Notes under the pieces: model-generated | What the model saw: the letters and a program-made list of their open reading frames with translations, nothing else | Database searches by the model: none | What the model was told of the DNA's origin: nothing | Part shown: positions 8,018 to 16,013 of the stretch, piece after piece | Position numbering within the stretch: position 1 is the stretch's first letter | Layout: each line of letters begins with the position of its first letter | Translations under genes and position numbers: made by a program | Source: Alphaproteobacteria bacterium | Lineage (GTDB): Bacteria > Pseudomonadota > Alphaproteobacteria > Rhodobacterales > Rhodobacteraceae | Direction: 5' to 3' | NCBI GenBank assembly: GCA_030425145.1 | Contig: JAUHVK010000012.1 | Location: forward strand, 56,437 to 120,436 | Length of the DNA stretch: 64,000 bases

Positions 8018-9178
8018 ATGATCCTTTATGAATTGATCGAATATGACATTCTGCGCGTGATCTGGTGGGCGCTTCTGGGCGTGCTGCTGATCGGGTTTGC
8101 CCTGACTGACGGGTTCGACATGGGTGTCGGTGCGCTGCTGCCCTTTGTCGCCAAAACCGACGTGGAACGCCGGGTGGCCATCAATACGGTCGGGCCCGTT
8201 TGGGAAGGCAACCAAGTGTGGTTCATCCTCGGTGGCGGCGCAATTTTTGCCGCGTGGCCGCCGCTCTATGCAGTCAGCTTCTCGGGCTTCTACCTTGCGA
8301 TGTTCGTTGTGCTGGCCGCCTTCATCGTGCGTCCGGTGGCATTCAAGTACCGCTCTAAACGCGATGACGCTATGTGGCGCGCACGTTGGGACTGGGCGCT
8401 CTTCGCAGGTGGTGCCGTACCTGCGCTCTTGTTCGGCGTGGCAGTGGGCAACGTCCTTCTGGGTGTGCCGTTCTACCTGACCGAAGACCTGATGCCGATG
8501 TATCCGGGCAACTTTGCGGTGAAATTTCTTATTGTGCTGCGCCCCTTTGCGCTGTTGGCCGGGATCGTGTCGCTGTCGATGCTGCTGATGCATGGTGCCG
8601 CCTGGCTGTCCCTCAAGGCCGAGGGTGTGGTGGCCGAACGGGCGCGGGCCATCGGGATCAAAGCGGGCATGGTTGCCGCTGCGGGCTACGCGCTGGCGGG
8701 CCTTTGGCTGGCGGTTGGTGTTGACGGCTTTGCGCTGGGCGAGGTGCCTGCGAACGGACCGTCCAATCCGCTGTATTCCGAGGTCTTCCGCGGCGGTTCA
8801 TGGCTTTCTGCCTATGCCGAGCGTCCCTGGATCGCGATTGCGCCGATCCTTGGATTTGTCGGGATCGCGCTGGCGGTGATGGGCCTGCGGGCGGGCCGCG
8901 AGGTGTCCACCTTGCTGTGGTCCAAGCTGGGTATCTTCGGGATCATCTCGTCCGTCGGGCTGACGATGTTCCCGTTTATCCTGCCCTCGATCTCAGATCC
9001 GAACAGTTCTTTGACCGTCTGGGACTCGTCCTCGTCGCACCAGACTCTGTTCATCATGCTGGTGGTTACGGCGATCTTCATGCCGCTGATCCTGATGTAC
9101 ACGGCATGGGTTTACAAAGTGCTCTGGGGCAAGGTCACCGAGGCGCAAGTCACTGAAAACGCTGACACTGTTTACTGA
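8018..9178 (+). CDS. cydB: Cytochrome bd ubiquinol oxidase subunit II
   Basis: The 386-aa product has the CydB N-terminus (IWWALLGVLLIGFALTDGFDMGVGALLPF) and the conserved GPVWEGNQVWFILGGGAIFAAWP stretch, with about eight to nine membrane helices. It pairs with CydA as the structural partner subunit. Its gene is 5 bp after cydA, and its stop overlaps the AAGGAGA ribosome-binding site of cydX, so the three oxidase subunits are tightly coupled. Confidence 0.97.
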   Translation: MILYELIEYDILRVIWWALLGVLLIGFALTDGFDMGVGALLPFVAKTDVERRVAINTVGPVWEGNQVWFILGGGAIFAAWPPLYAVSFSGFYLAMFVVLAAFIVRPVAFKYRSKRDDAMWRARWDWALFAGGAVPALLFGVAVGNVLLGVPFYLTEDLMPMYPGNFAVKFLIVLRPFALLAGIVSLSMLLMHGAAWLSLKAEGVVAERARAIGIKAGMVAAAGYALAGLWLAVGVDGFALGEVPANGPSNPLYSEVFRGGSWLSAYAERPWIAIAPILGFVGIALAVMGLRAGREVSTLLWSKLGIFGIISSVGLTMFPFILPSISDPNSSLTVWDSSSSHQTLFIMLVVTAIFMPLILMYTAWVYKVLWGKVTEAQVTENADTVY

Positions 9179-9192
9179 AGGAGACCAAAACC

Positions 9193-9330
9193 ATGTGGTA
9201 TTTTGCCTGGCTTCTTGGACTACCGCTTGCCGCGCTGTTCGCCGTTCTCAACGCGATCTGGCTGGAGATGAGAACGGACGCCTGTTTCTCGGACGAAGGA
9301 GACTGTCCGATGGGTGAGCATACGCACTGA
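9193..9330 (+). CDS. cydX: CydX, small subunit of cytochrome bd oxidase
   Basis: Too short for the ORF track: a 45-residue protein starting MWYFAWLLGLPLAALFAV, the hallmark of CydX/CbdX, with one membrane helix (about residues 3-25). AAGGAGA lies 8 bases before the ATG, directly after the cydB stop. CydX stabilises the haems of the CydAB complex. The polar tail contains two cysteines, Cys31 and Cys38 (DACFSDEGDCP), which is not a feature I associate with well-known CydX proteins. Confidence 0.93.
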   Translation: MWYFAWLLGLPLAALFAVLNAIWLEMRTDACFSDEGDCPMGEHTH

Positions 9331-9332
9331 AA

Positions 9333-9362
9333 CACGGGGGGCATTCCCTTCCGCCCCTCGTG
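9333..9362 (+). terminator. Strong stem-loop after cydX
   Basis: CACGGGGGGC pairs with GCCCCTCGTG (10 bp, one G-U) around a 10-base loop, 3 bases after the cydX stop. No T-run follows, so it may be a terminator, an attenuator or an mRNA-stabilising hairpin at the end of the cyd transcript. A second small hairpin, GCCACC-N6-GGTGGC, lies at 9472-9489 before the next gene. Confidence 0.55.
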
Positions 9363-9526
9363 TCGGCGGGGGCTCCGGGTCGCTCCGGGTCCTCGCCACA
9401 CGGATCACGCACAGGATCAACATGGGAAGGGACGCCTTGGGGCAAGACCCCGGGGGCATGTGACGCCGAGGGCCACCAAGCGAGGTGGCGCAACAACCGA
9501 CTGAACCGCTGATGGAAGGGAAACCC

Positions 9527-10834
9527 ATGAAGCTCAACTTGAATAGACGCCAAATGCTGTCGCTTGCCGCTGGAGGCGCGGCCCTTGCGGCGACAGGCGC
9601 GGCGAACACGGTGCAGGCGCAGGTCGCCACCAAGGCTCGTATCGTCATCATTGGCGCCGGAGCAGGAGGCACCGCCTTGGCAAACCGGCTTGTTGCCCGT
9701 TTGGACGGGGCCGAGATCACGCTGATTGATCCTCGCGTCGATCATTTGTACCAGCCGGGCCTGTCCCTTGTGGCGGCCGGGCTGAAACCGGCAAATTACG
9801 TCGTGTCGAGAACCGCCGACTGGCTGCCCAAAGGCGTCACGCTTGTCGCTGAAGCGGCTGCTGCGATTGATCCGGTGGCAAAGACAGTCAGCACGGCGAG
9901 CGGCCAGTCGATTGGGTACGACTTCCTTGTCGTGGCGCCCGGTCTTGTGCTTGACCACGATGCGATCGAAGGGTTTTCGCTCGACATGGTGGGGCAGAAC
10001 GGCATCGGCGCGCTCTATGCCGGGCCGCAATACGCTGCGGCGACGTGGAAAGCCGCACAAGCCTACACCGAAACCGGAGGCGTGGGCCTGTTCACCCGAC
10101 CCGCGACCGAAATGAAATGCGCTGGCGCTCCGCTCAAGCATACGTTCCTGATCGAGGACATTGCCCGCACCGCCGGCACCCGAGGCAAGCTCGACGTCCA
10201 TTACATGGCCAACAATGACAGCTTGTTCGGTGTCCCGATCGTGTCCGAGAAGGTGCGCATGCTGTTTGGTGATCGGGGCATCACCCCCGAATATTCGCAT
10301 GTGCTGAAGAGCCTCGACGCTGGGGCAAAGACCGCGACGTTCGATACGCCAACAGGCCCCGTGACCCATGAATACGATTATATCCACGTCATTCCACCCC
10401 AGCGCGCGCCTGAAGTGATCCGTCAATCCGGTCTCAATTGGGCTGACAAGTGGACCGATCAGGGTTGGGTCGAATGCGACAAGGCCACATTGCGCCATCT
10501 GCGGTATGACACGATCTGGGCACTGGGGGACGTGGCCGGCGTGCCCAAGGGCAAAACCGCCGCCTCGGTCAAATGGCAGGTACCTGTGGTCGAAGATGGC
10601 CTGGTCGCCGCCATCGAAGGCCGTGACCCCACCGAGACATACAACGGCTACACATCCTGCCCGATGATCACGCGCGTTGGTCGCGCCATGCTGATCGAAT
10701 TCGACTACAACAACAACCTGACCCCGTCCTTCCCTGGCATCATCGCTCCTCTGGAGGAGCTTTGGATCAGCTGGCTGATGAAGGAAGTGGCGCTGAAAGC
10801 CACCTACAACGCCATGCTGCGTGGCCGAGCCTGA
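9527..10834 (+). CDS. FAD-dependent sulfide:quinone oxidoreductase-like protein, Tat-exported
   Basis: Pyridine nucleotide-disulfide oxidoreductase fold, 435 aa from the ATG at 9527 (GGAAGGG ahead; the track GTG at 9485 is in the leader). Residues 1-32 form a twin-arginine-type signal (NRRQMLSLAAGGAALAATGAANTVQA), then the FAD motif VIIGAGAGGTALA. Cys198 (MKCAGAPLK) and Cys378 (TSCPMITRVG) match the redox cysteine pair of SQR/flavocytochrome-c sulfide dehydrogenase, and WALGDVAGVPKGKTAA is the second FAD contact. It likely oxidises sulfide or a persulfide on the periplasmic side and passes electrons to quinone. Position behind a bd oxidase, which is sulfide-resistant in known cases, fits that. 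Confidence 0.85.
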   Translation: MKLNLNRRQMLSLAAGGAALAATGAANTVQAQVATKARIVIIGAGAGGTALANRLVARLDGAEITLIDPRVDHLYQPGLSLVAAGLKPANYVVSRTADWLPKGVTLVAEAAAAIDPVAKTVSTASGQSIGYDFLVVAPGLVLDHDAIEGFSLDMVGQNGIGALYAGPQYAAATWKAAQAYTETGGVGLFTRPATEMKCAGAPLKHTFLIEDIARTAGTRGKLDVHYMANNDSLFGVPIVSEKVRMLFGDRGITPEYSHVLKSLDAGAKTATFDTPTGPVTHEYDYIHVIPPQRAPEVIRQSGLNWADKWTDQGWVECDKATLRHLRYDTIWALGDVAGVPKGKTAASVKWQVPVVEDGLVAAIEGRDPTETYNGYTSCPMITRVGRAMLIEFDYNNNLTPSFPGIIAPLEELWISWLMKEVALKATYNAMLRGRA

Positions 10835-10845
10835 GGAGACCCATC

Positions 10846-11193
10846 ATGAAAGATCTGACTTTTGGAACCATTCTGGCGGTGTTCGAAGAGATTTTCGGAC
10901 GTGGCCTTTTCTGGACCATGGTTGTTGCCGCCGTCGTGGTGACAGTGGCCTATGTCTATGTTCTCATCCGGGATCACAGCATCTCGTGGCGGAAATTCCT
11001 GCTGGCACAACTGTCCATGCCAGTCGGGTCGGTTGCCGCGATCTGGTTCGTTCTGGCGATGACCAATTCCAAACTGAGCAACCTTGGTGGCCCGGTCGAC
11101 ATCATCGTCTTCCTCGGAATTGCCGGTGTAGGCGCCATAGGAACCGCAATTCTGGTTTACACGATCCAGTCCTTGATCCGCCCGAGACAGTGA
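10846..11193 (+). CDS. Small membrane protein, DUF5368-like
   Basis: A 115-aa protein with three hydrophobic segments (about residues 20-42, 55-75 and 80-105) starting MKDLTFGTILAVFEEIFGRGLFW. The ATG at 10846 is chosen because GAGGAGA sits 7 bases before it, overlapping the stop of the SQR-like gene; the track start lies inside that gene. I recall this as the DUF5368 family found beside SQR-like genes in Rhodobacterales; the family name is from memory. It could anchor the flavoprotein or pass electrons, but nothing in the sequence shows a cofactor site. Confidence 0.75.
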   Translation: MKDLTFGTILAVFEEIFGRGLFWTMVVAAVVVTVAYVYVLIRDHSISWRKFLLAQLSMPVGSVAAIWFVLAMTNSKLSNLGGPVDIIVFLGIAGVGAIGTAILVYTIQSLIRPRQ

Positions 11194-11272
11194 GAGCTTG
11201 CATCATTCTCGCAGAAAAGCGTGATTGTGATGGGTTCAGGCGCTCGGTTTTCGCTGCTACCGTCGCGGGGAT

Positions 11273-12301
11273 ATGACCATCGCACCGACAGTCGCCATTT
11301 CTACCGTATCAAGCCAGTTCATTCAGGACTGGCTTGTTGCATTGCAATCGATTTGTGACCGGGATCACTACACCTCGCTGCTTGAACGATCCGACTTGCC
11401 CACTGGTGGTCATGCGCCGCAAGGGCGGGTCACGCTGGATCAGATCGTTCGTCTGTATCAGCTCGCAGCAGTTGAAACCGAGGACGAAATGATGGGGCTC
11501 TGGTCTCGTCCGATCCGACCACGCGCCTTGCAGCATCTTCTGACCTCCATGCGCGAGTCCACGTCTCTGTCCTCTGCGCTCTATCGGTATTCGACGTTCT
11601 GGAACCTGCTGCTGGATGACCACCAGTTTCAGCTGGTGGATGACGCGGAAACCCGAGCACTATGTCTCGTTCCTCAGACAAATGCCCCTGCGCAGCGGTT
11701 TGGGCACATGCTGATCCTCAAACTCGCCCACGGGATAGTGTCGTGGCTTGCGAGGAAGGAAGTGCCTCTGGACGCCATCGATTTTTCCTTCAAACGCCCT
11801 GCGTTTGAAGAAGATTACGCAGTCATCTTTCCTGCGCCTGTTCGGTTTTCTGCTCCTGTCACGGCGATCCATTTCCGCACGGATACCCTTGGGCCGGTTC
11901 GGATCAGGAGCAGTCATGATCTCGACCGTTTCCTGGAAAGCGCTCCGCGGGATTGGATTTTCACGCGCTCGCAAGAACACACGCAATCCCTGCGCGTCCG
12001 TGCCTATCTGAGCCAATCCACCTGGGACGAGGCGCACCTGAACGGCGTCGCAAGTGCGCTCAACATGACACCGCGCACTTTGATCCGGAAACTGGACGCT
12101 GATGGAACGTCCTTTCAGGCCATCAAGGATGGCTTGCGCCGGGACATCGCCATTCGTCGACTGCAAGTTGGGGACACGAGCATCGAAGCCATTGCTCAGG
12201 ATGTCGGGTTTTCTTCGGCGGCAAGTTTTCACAAAGCCTTTCACAGATGGACGGGCACAACGCCCAGTTCCTACCGGCGGCGGCACGCTGCTTCGGCATA
12301 A
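11273..12301 (+). CDS. AraC-family transcriptional regulator
   Basis: 342 aa: an N-terminal Arabinose_bd-type effector domain (about 20-210) and a C-terminal AraC double helix-turn-helix (about 235-335; LNMTPRTLIRKLDADGTSFQAIKDGLRRD and SIEAIAQDVGFSSAASFHKAFHRWTGTTPSSYR). This OruR/ArgR-like architecture usually activates catabolic genes in the presence of a small ligand. It is followed 162 bp later by an acyl-CoA dehydrogenase, with a dyad in between, so that gene is the likely target. The effector is unknown. Confidence 0.88.
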   Translation: MTIAPTVAISTVSSQFIQDWLVALQSICDRDHYTSLLERSDLPTGGHAPQGRVTLDQIVRLYQLAAVETEDEMMGLWSRPIRPRALQHLLTSMRESTSLSSALYRYSTFWNLLLDDHQFQLVDDAETRALCLVPQTNAPAQRFGHMLILKLAHGIVSWLARKEVPLDAIDFSFKRPAFEEDYAVIFPAPVRFSAPVTAIHFRTDTLGPVRIRSSHDLDRFLESAPRDWIFTRSQEHTQSLRVRAYLSQSTWDEAHLNGVASALNMTPRTLIRKLDADGTSFQAIKDGLRRDIAIRRLQVGDTSIEAIAQDVGFSSAASFHKAFHRWTGTTPSSYRRRHAASA

Positions 12302-12405
12302 ATCTGTCACTTTTGGACAATCGGCTGTCACCGCATGAGATGGAAATGCATCGGGGCGGGCTGATAACTGTCGCAATCAAAGAATGCAGCGATTTTTCGA
12401 TCTGA

Positions 12406-12427
12406 TTCGCCATTTCCGCTTGGCGAA
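12406..12427. promoter_or_regulatory. Inverted repeat upstream of the acyl-CoA dehydrogenase gene
   Basis: TTCGCCA-N8-TGGCGAA, perfect 7-bp arms, ends 36 bp before the ATG at 12464. It could be an operator or an mRNA leader hairpin. AraC-family sites are usually direct repeats, so another regulator may bind here. Confidence 0.4.
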
Positions 12428-12463
12428 ATTGGAGAGTCGCGTCCAGCCCAAAGGACCATACAC

Positions 12464-13669
12464 ATGTCAGCCAAGCTCGAAACAATCCTCGCCGCAGCCC
12501 GCGATCACGCCCGCGATGTCATCCTGCCGAACGTCGATGCGTGGAATGCGAACAAGGCATGGCCGCGCAGCGCGTCTGACAAGGCTGGCGAGGCTGGGCT
12601 GACCGGGCTCTACGCCCCCGAGGAACTCGGTGGGCAAGGGTTGTCCTTGTCGGAAGGCATTCAGGTTTATGAGCAGCTGGGTCTGGGTGACGGTGCTTAT
12701 GCCTTTGCACTGTCAATGCACAACATTTGCACCTTCGCCGGATGTGGTTACGGAACCGACGCCTTCAAAGCGAAATGGGCCCGCGACCTCACCTCAGGTC
12801 GCAAGCTGGCAAACTTCGCGCTGACCGAGCCTCAATCCGGCTCTGACCCCATGAAAATGTACACCCGCGCCACGATCAATGGTGACGGCACCTGGACGAT
12901 CAGCGGATCGAAAGCCTGGGTAAGCCTCGCCAGCGAAGCTGACATCTATTTCACTGTGGTAAAGACGAGTGATGCTCCCGGTCATAAAGACATGGCCATG
13001 ATCGCGATCCCGGCGGACGCTCCGGGCATCAGTTTTGGCCCACGGTACGACACGCCGTCTTATAACTTCCTGCCCTTGGCCGAGATGTATTTCAACGAGG
13101 TCGTTGTTAGCGAAGAAAACATCATCCTGCCTATTGGACAGGGCCTCCAAGGTTCGCTCATGGCCATTGATATCGCGCGGGTCTCGATTGCCTCCGGGTG
13201 CTGCGGTCTCATGCAGGCGGCTCTTGATACCGCGTTGTCCTATTCCAAGAACCGCAAGATGTTTGGTGGCAAAAACATCGAACTCGACGGCATCCAGTGG
13301 ATGCTGGGCGAAGTGGCAACGGACCTCGAGGTTTCCAGGCTGCTCTATCGCAAGGCGGCCGAGGCTTTGGGGACACCTGAGGGGCCTCTCATGGCGGCGC
13401 ACGCCAAGCGTTTCGTGCCGGATGCAGCCGTGAAGGCCGCCAACACCTGCACCCAGGTCTTGGGCGGCATGGGCTTGCTGCAGCCTTATGGTCTGGATCG
13501 TCTGTCACGTCTCGCGCAGATGCTGCGCATCGTCGATGGAACAACTGAGATCAGCCGTGTCGTCATTGGCCGCGCCCTGCAGAAACGGGCCGCTGGCTTG
13601 CCCGATCTGCCAGTGCCGAAGGGATACGGTGAGTCTGACATGCGAGACACGTCCGTGGCCGCTGAGTGA
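12464..13669 (+). CDS. Acyl-CoA dehydrogenase
   Basis: 401-aa flavoenzyme of the ACAD family, which makes the alpha-beta double bond of an acyl-CoA and gives electrons to ETF. The FAD/substrate motifs are present: FALTEPQSGSDP, WTISGSKAWVS and the C-terminal VDGTTEISRVVIGRAL; the N-terminal helical, middle beta and C-terminal helical domains are all of ordinary size. It stands alone after the AraC-type gene and ends at a hairpin shared with the convergent LysR gene. Chain length or branch preference cannot be judged from sequence alone. Confidence 0.9.
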   Translation: MSAKLETILAAARDHARDVILPNVDAWNANKAWPRSASDKAGEAGLTGLYAPEELGGQGLSLSEGIQVYEQLGLGDGAYAFALSMHNICTFAGCGYGTDAFKAKWARDLTSGRKLANFALTEPQSGSDPMKMYTRATINGDGTWTISGSKAWVSLASEADIYFTVVKTSDAPGHKDMAMIAIPADAPGISFGPRYDTPSYNFLPLAEMYFNEVVVSEENIILPIGQGLQGSLMAIDIARVSIASGCCGLMQAALDTALSYSKNRKMFGGKNIELDGIQWMLGEVATDLEVSRLLYRKAAEALGTPEGPLMAAHAKRFVPDAAVKAANTCTQVLGGMGLLQPYGLDRLSRLAQMLRIVDGTTEISRVVIGRALQKRAAGLPDLPVPKGYGESDMRDTSVAAE

Positions 13670-13679
13670 TCGGCGCATA

Positions 13680-13722
13680 GGCGCGGTTTTTACCAAGTGG
13701 TAAAATTTCTATCGACCGCGCC
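13680..13722. terminator. Bidirectional terminator between convergent genes
   Basis: Nested dyad: GGCGCGGT/ACCGCGCC outer arms (13680-13687 and 13715-13722) enclose TTTTACC-AAGT-GGTAAAA (13688-13705). It fills the 54-bp gap between the acyl-CoA dehydrogenase and LysR stops, with T/A-rich stretches on both strands. Confidence 0.65.
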
Positions 13723-13723
13723 T

Positions 13724-14659
13724 TCACCCTCCGACGCTGTCCAGCAAATCACTTCGGAACAAAGCAACCTCGGGGCGACGCAGTGAGGATTGTCGGCAGA
13801 CCAGAAAGTTACCGCGTCCGGCGCTGACGGTGCCATCATGTGCCGTCACAAGGCTACCGTCTTTCAGGTGTTGCTCGACCAGATGCGGAAAGCCCAACAT
13901 GACGCCATCCCCAGCAAGGCAGGCCTCCATCAACAGGCTGACCTTGTTGGTGGACAGGCTTGATGGCGCCTGCTGCATCTGCGCGCCTTGCGCCTTGAAC
14001 CACTCGGCCCAGCCCAGCGGATGCCAGCCAATCGCTTCGGCGCTCCAGTGGCTTTCGTGCAGGTGCAAAAGGTTTACAGCATTCAATTGTTCTGGCGCAC
14101 GGAAAGGCCCATGTGCGACGAGAAAACCCGGCGCGCAGACAGGCTGGGCGACCTCGCCGAAAAGAAAGTGCATTTCCTCACCGGCTTCGCTGCGTTCATT
14201 GCCGCAGAGCAAAGACATGTCCGTTCGCGCGTAGTTGCGAAAGGTGTCGTCGCTGTCTGAGGCGAGTACGGTGAAGCCCACATCGGGATGGCGTTCCCGG
14301 AACGCCCGGATGCGCGGCGCTAACCAGTAGCGGGCCATCGCGTCTGTGGCGGAAATCGTCACCTGCTTGGGGTCTTCCGCGCCGGTGATTGCTTTGACCG
14401 AAGCAGAGATCGTGTCCAGCCCTTGCGTCACAGACCCCAGTAGCAACCGTCCCGCATCGGTCAGTTCCAGCGCGTTGTGCTTGCGCACGAACAGTTGTGT
14501 ATCCAGCGCGGTTTCCAACTGGCGGATTTGTTGGCTAACGGCCCCTTGTGTGACATTCAGCTCTTTGCCCGCCAACGTGAAGGACAGATGTTTGGCGGCG
14601 ACTTCGAACGTGGCGAATGCGCCGAGAGAGGGCATGTGGCGGCGTCTGAACGGGGGCAT
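13724..14659 (-). CDS. LysR-family transcriptional regulator, GcvA-like
   Basis: 311 aa with an N-terminal winged helix (PSLGAFATFEVAAKHLSFTLAGKELNVTQGAVSQQIRQLE) characteristic of the GcvA/AmpR branch, then a type-2 periplasmic-binding-like effector domain. It lies 9 bp downstream of the DAO-type oxidase gene on the same strand, so it is the last gene of the DapA-family/ALDH/oxidase operon and may regulate it from inside. LysR genes are more often divergent from their targets, so a distal target is possible. Confidence 0.85.
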   Translation of the reverse strand: MPPFRRRHMPSLGAFATFEVAAKHLSFTLAGKELNVTQGAVSQQIRQLETALDTQLFVRKHNALELTDAGRLLLGSVTQGLDTISASVKAITGAEDPKQVTISATDAMARYWLAPRIRAFRERHPDVGFTVLASDSDDTFRNYARTDMSLLCGNERSEAGEEMHFLFGEVAQPVCAPGFLVAHGPFRAPEQLNAVNLLHLHESHWSAEAIGWHPLGWAEWFKAQGAQMQQAPSSLSTNKVSLLMEACLAGDGVMLGFPHLVEQHLKDGSLVTAHDGTVSAGRGNFLVCRQSSLRRPEVALFRSDLLDSVGG

Positions 14660-14668
14660 CGGGGTTCC

Positions 14669-16012
14669 TCACTCGCGGCGCGATTGCCACTCCTTATAGC
14701 GAAGGTAAGCATTTGCGCCGATAGTGTCGAACGGATGCGGAGGCAGGCGGCTTGGTTGATCCTCGGCTGTGAAGTGGCGAGTGATGTCGGATGTCTGTCC
14801 GACCGCGAGTTCCGCAGCGCCTATCCCCGTCAGCGTGCCCCGCGCGGTGCCGAGCCCGTTCTGAACACAGGCGGAGAGCAGGCCGGGTTCCAGCTCGCGC
14901 ATCACCGACACTCCGTTCTGCGAGAGACATAGATGGCCGGACCATTTGAATTCGAACCGCACGCTTTTCAGTGCCGGGAACCGCGCGTCGAACTTGGCGC
15001 GCATGGCGCAGGCCGCACGTGTCAGATCAGCCTCGGATGTTGCCATGCCGGGACGGTAGTACGACCCATGCCGGATGATGATCCGATGACCACCTTGATC
15101 CGGGCCGATGCGGCGCACGGTGGTGCCCATTGGATCACAGGGCGTGATACCCCATTCCTGTTCCCCACCGAGCACGCGAACCTGATCGGGCGTCAATTGT
15201 TCGGTCATGCAGGCATTCAGCATGATGTGCATGAGCCGACCACGCGCGAAGCCGAAAGAGTCAAGGTGACCGTTGGTGGCAAGGATGACTTTGGAGGCCG
15301 ACAATGTGCCTTGCGCCGTTGTCAGCGACCACCCCTGCGCGCCGCTTTCCATCCGGGTGACGCCGGAGTCTTCGAACACCCGCACCCCGTCGCGCTCCAA
15401 CCCCAGCGCCAATCCCATTGCATAGCCCGCCGGTTGGATCATGGCGGTTCCCGGTGTGTGCAGACCACCAAAGTAATAGTCCGACCCTGTGATCCCTCGC
15501 ATCTCGGCCGCATCAAGCAATGTGTACGGTTCATCAAGCGCGTCGAGATGCTTCGCGTAGGCGCGGTTCGACGCCATGCCTGCTTCCGACCCGGCGCCAT
15601 TGATCTTGCCTGTGCGGCGGAAAAACCCATCGGGAATTCCGTAGTCCGCCACCGCCTGCGCGGCGAAGTCGATGGCAAAACGGTTCAGCCCGGTCAACTG
15701 CCGGTCCCGTGCCTCACCGCCGCCATCGTAGCTGGAGGCGGCCAGTTCGTGCGGCAGGTCGATCATGAAGCCGGAGTTGCGTCCGGTTCCCCCGTCGCCC
15801 ACCCGTGCCGCGTCTAGCACGATGACGTCCAACGCGGGGTCCAGTTGCTTCAGCCGTCGCGCCGCTGACAGTCCGGCATAGCCCGCGCCGATGATCGCTA
15901 CGTCACACCCCTGCGACCCAGTCAGGGGAGGGCGTGCCGCTCGCGGTCCCAGTATCTCGGCCCAGGCCGCTGCACCGGTAAAACGGGGCAGGCGTTTCGC
16001 CACGTGCGCCAT
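14669..16012 (-). CDS. FAD-dependent amine/D-amino-acid-type oxidoreductase (DAO superfamily, PuuB/OrdL-like)
   Basis: 447 aa. FAD-binding GxGxxG motif at about residue 40 (VAIIGAGYAGLSAARRL), then GGTGRNSGFMIDLPHEL as in gamma-glutamylputrescine oxidases, and a C-terminal FAD contact QNGLGTARGTLTG. These enzymes oxidise secondary or N-substituted amines or imino acids in the cytoplasm. The gene starts one base after the ALDH stop (TGACATG), so oxidase and aldehyde dehydrogenase are translationally coupled, as in puuB-puuC-like pairs. With a DapA-family gene in the same operon, a hydroxyproline-type route is an alternative reading; no epimerase gene is present here. Confidence 0.82.
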   Translation of the reverse strand: MAHVAKRLPRFTGAAAWAEILGPRAARPPLTGSQGCDVAIIGAGYAGLSAARRLKQLDPALDVIVLDAARVGDGGTGRNSGFMIDLPHELAASSYDGGGEARDRQLTGLNRFAIDFAAQAVADYGIPDGFFRRTGKINGAGSEAGMASNRAYAKHLDALDEPYTLLDAAEMRGITGSDYYFGGLHTPGTAMIQPAGYAMGLALGLERDGVRVFEDSGVTRMESGAQGWSLTTAQGTLSASKVILATNGHLDSFGFARGRLMHIMLNACMTEQLTPDQVRVLGGEQEWGITPCDPMGTTVRRIGPDQGGHRIIIRHGSYYRPGMATSEADLTRAACAMRAKFDARFPALKSVRFEFKWSGHLCLSQNGVSVMRELEPGLLSACVQNGLGTARGTLTGIGAAELAVGQTSDITRHFTAEDQPSRLPPHPFDTIGANAYLRYKEWQSRRE

Positions 16013-16013
16013 G

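Noticed and set aside
9248-10498. 416-aa minus-strand ORF opposite the SQR-like gene
   Set aside because: It is a shadow of the SQR-like frame; the sequence is rich in His/Arg/Gly with no domain pattern, while the plus strand encodes clear FAD motifs.
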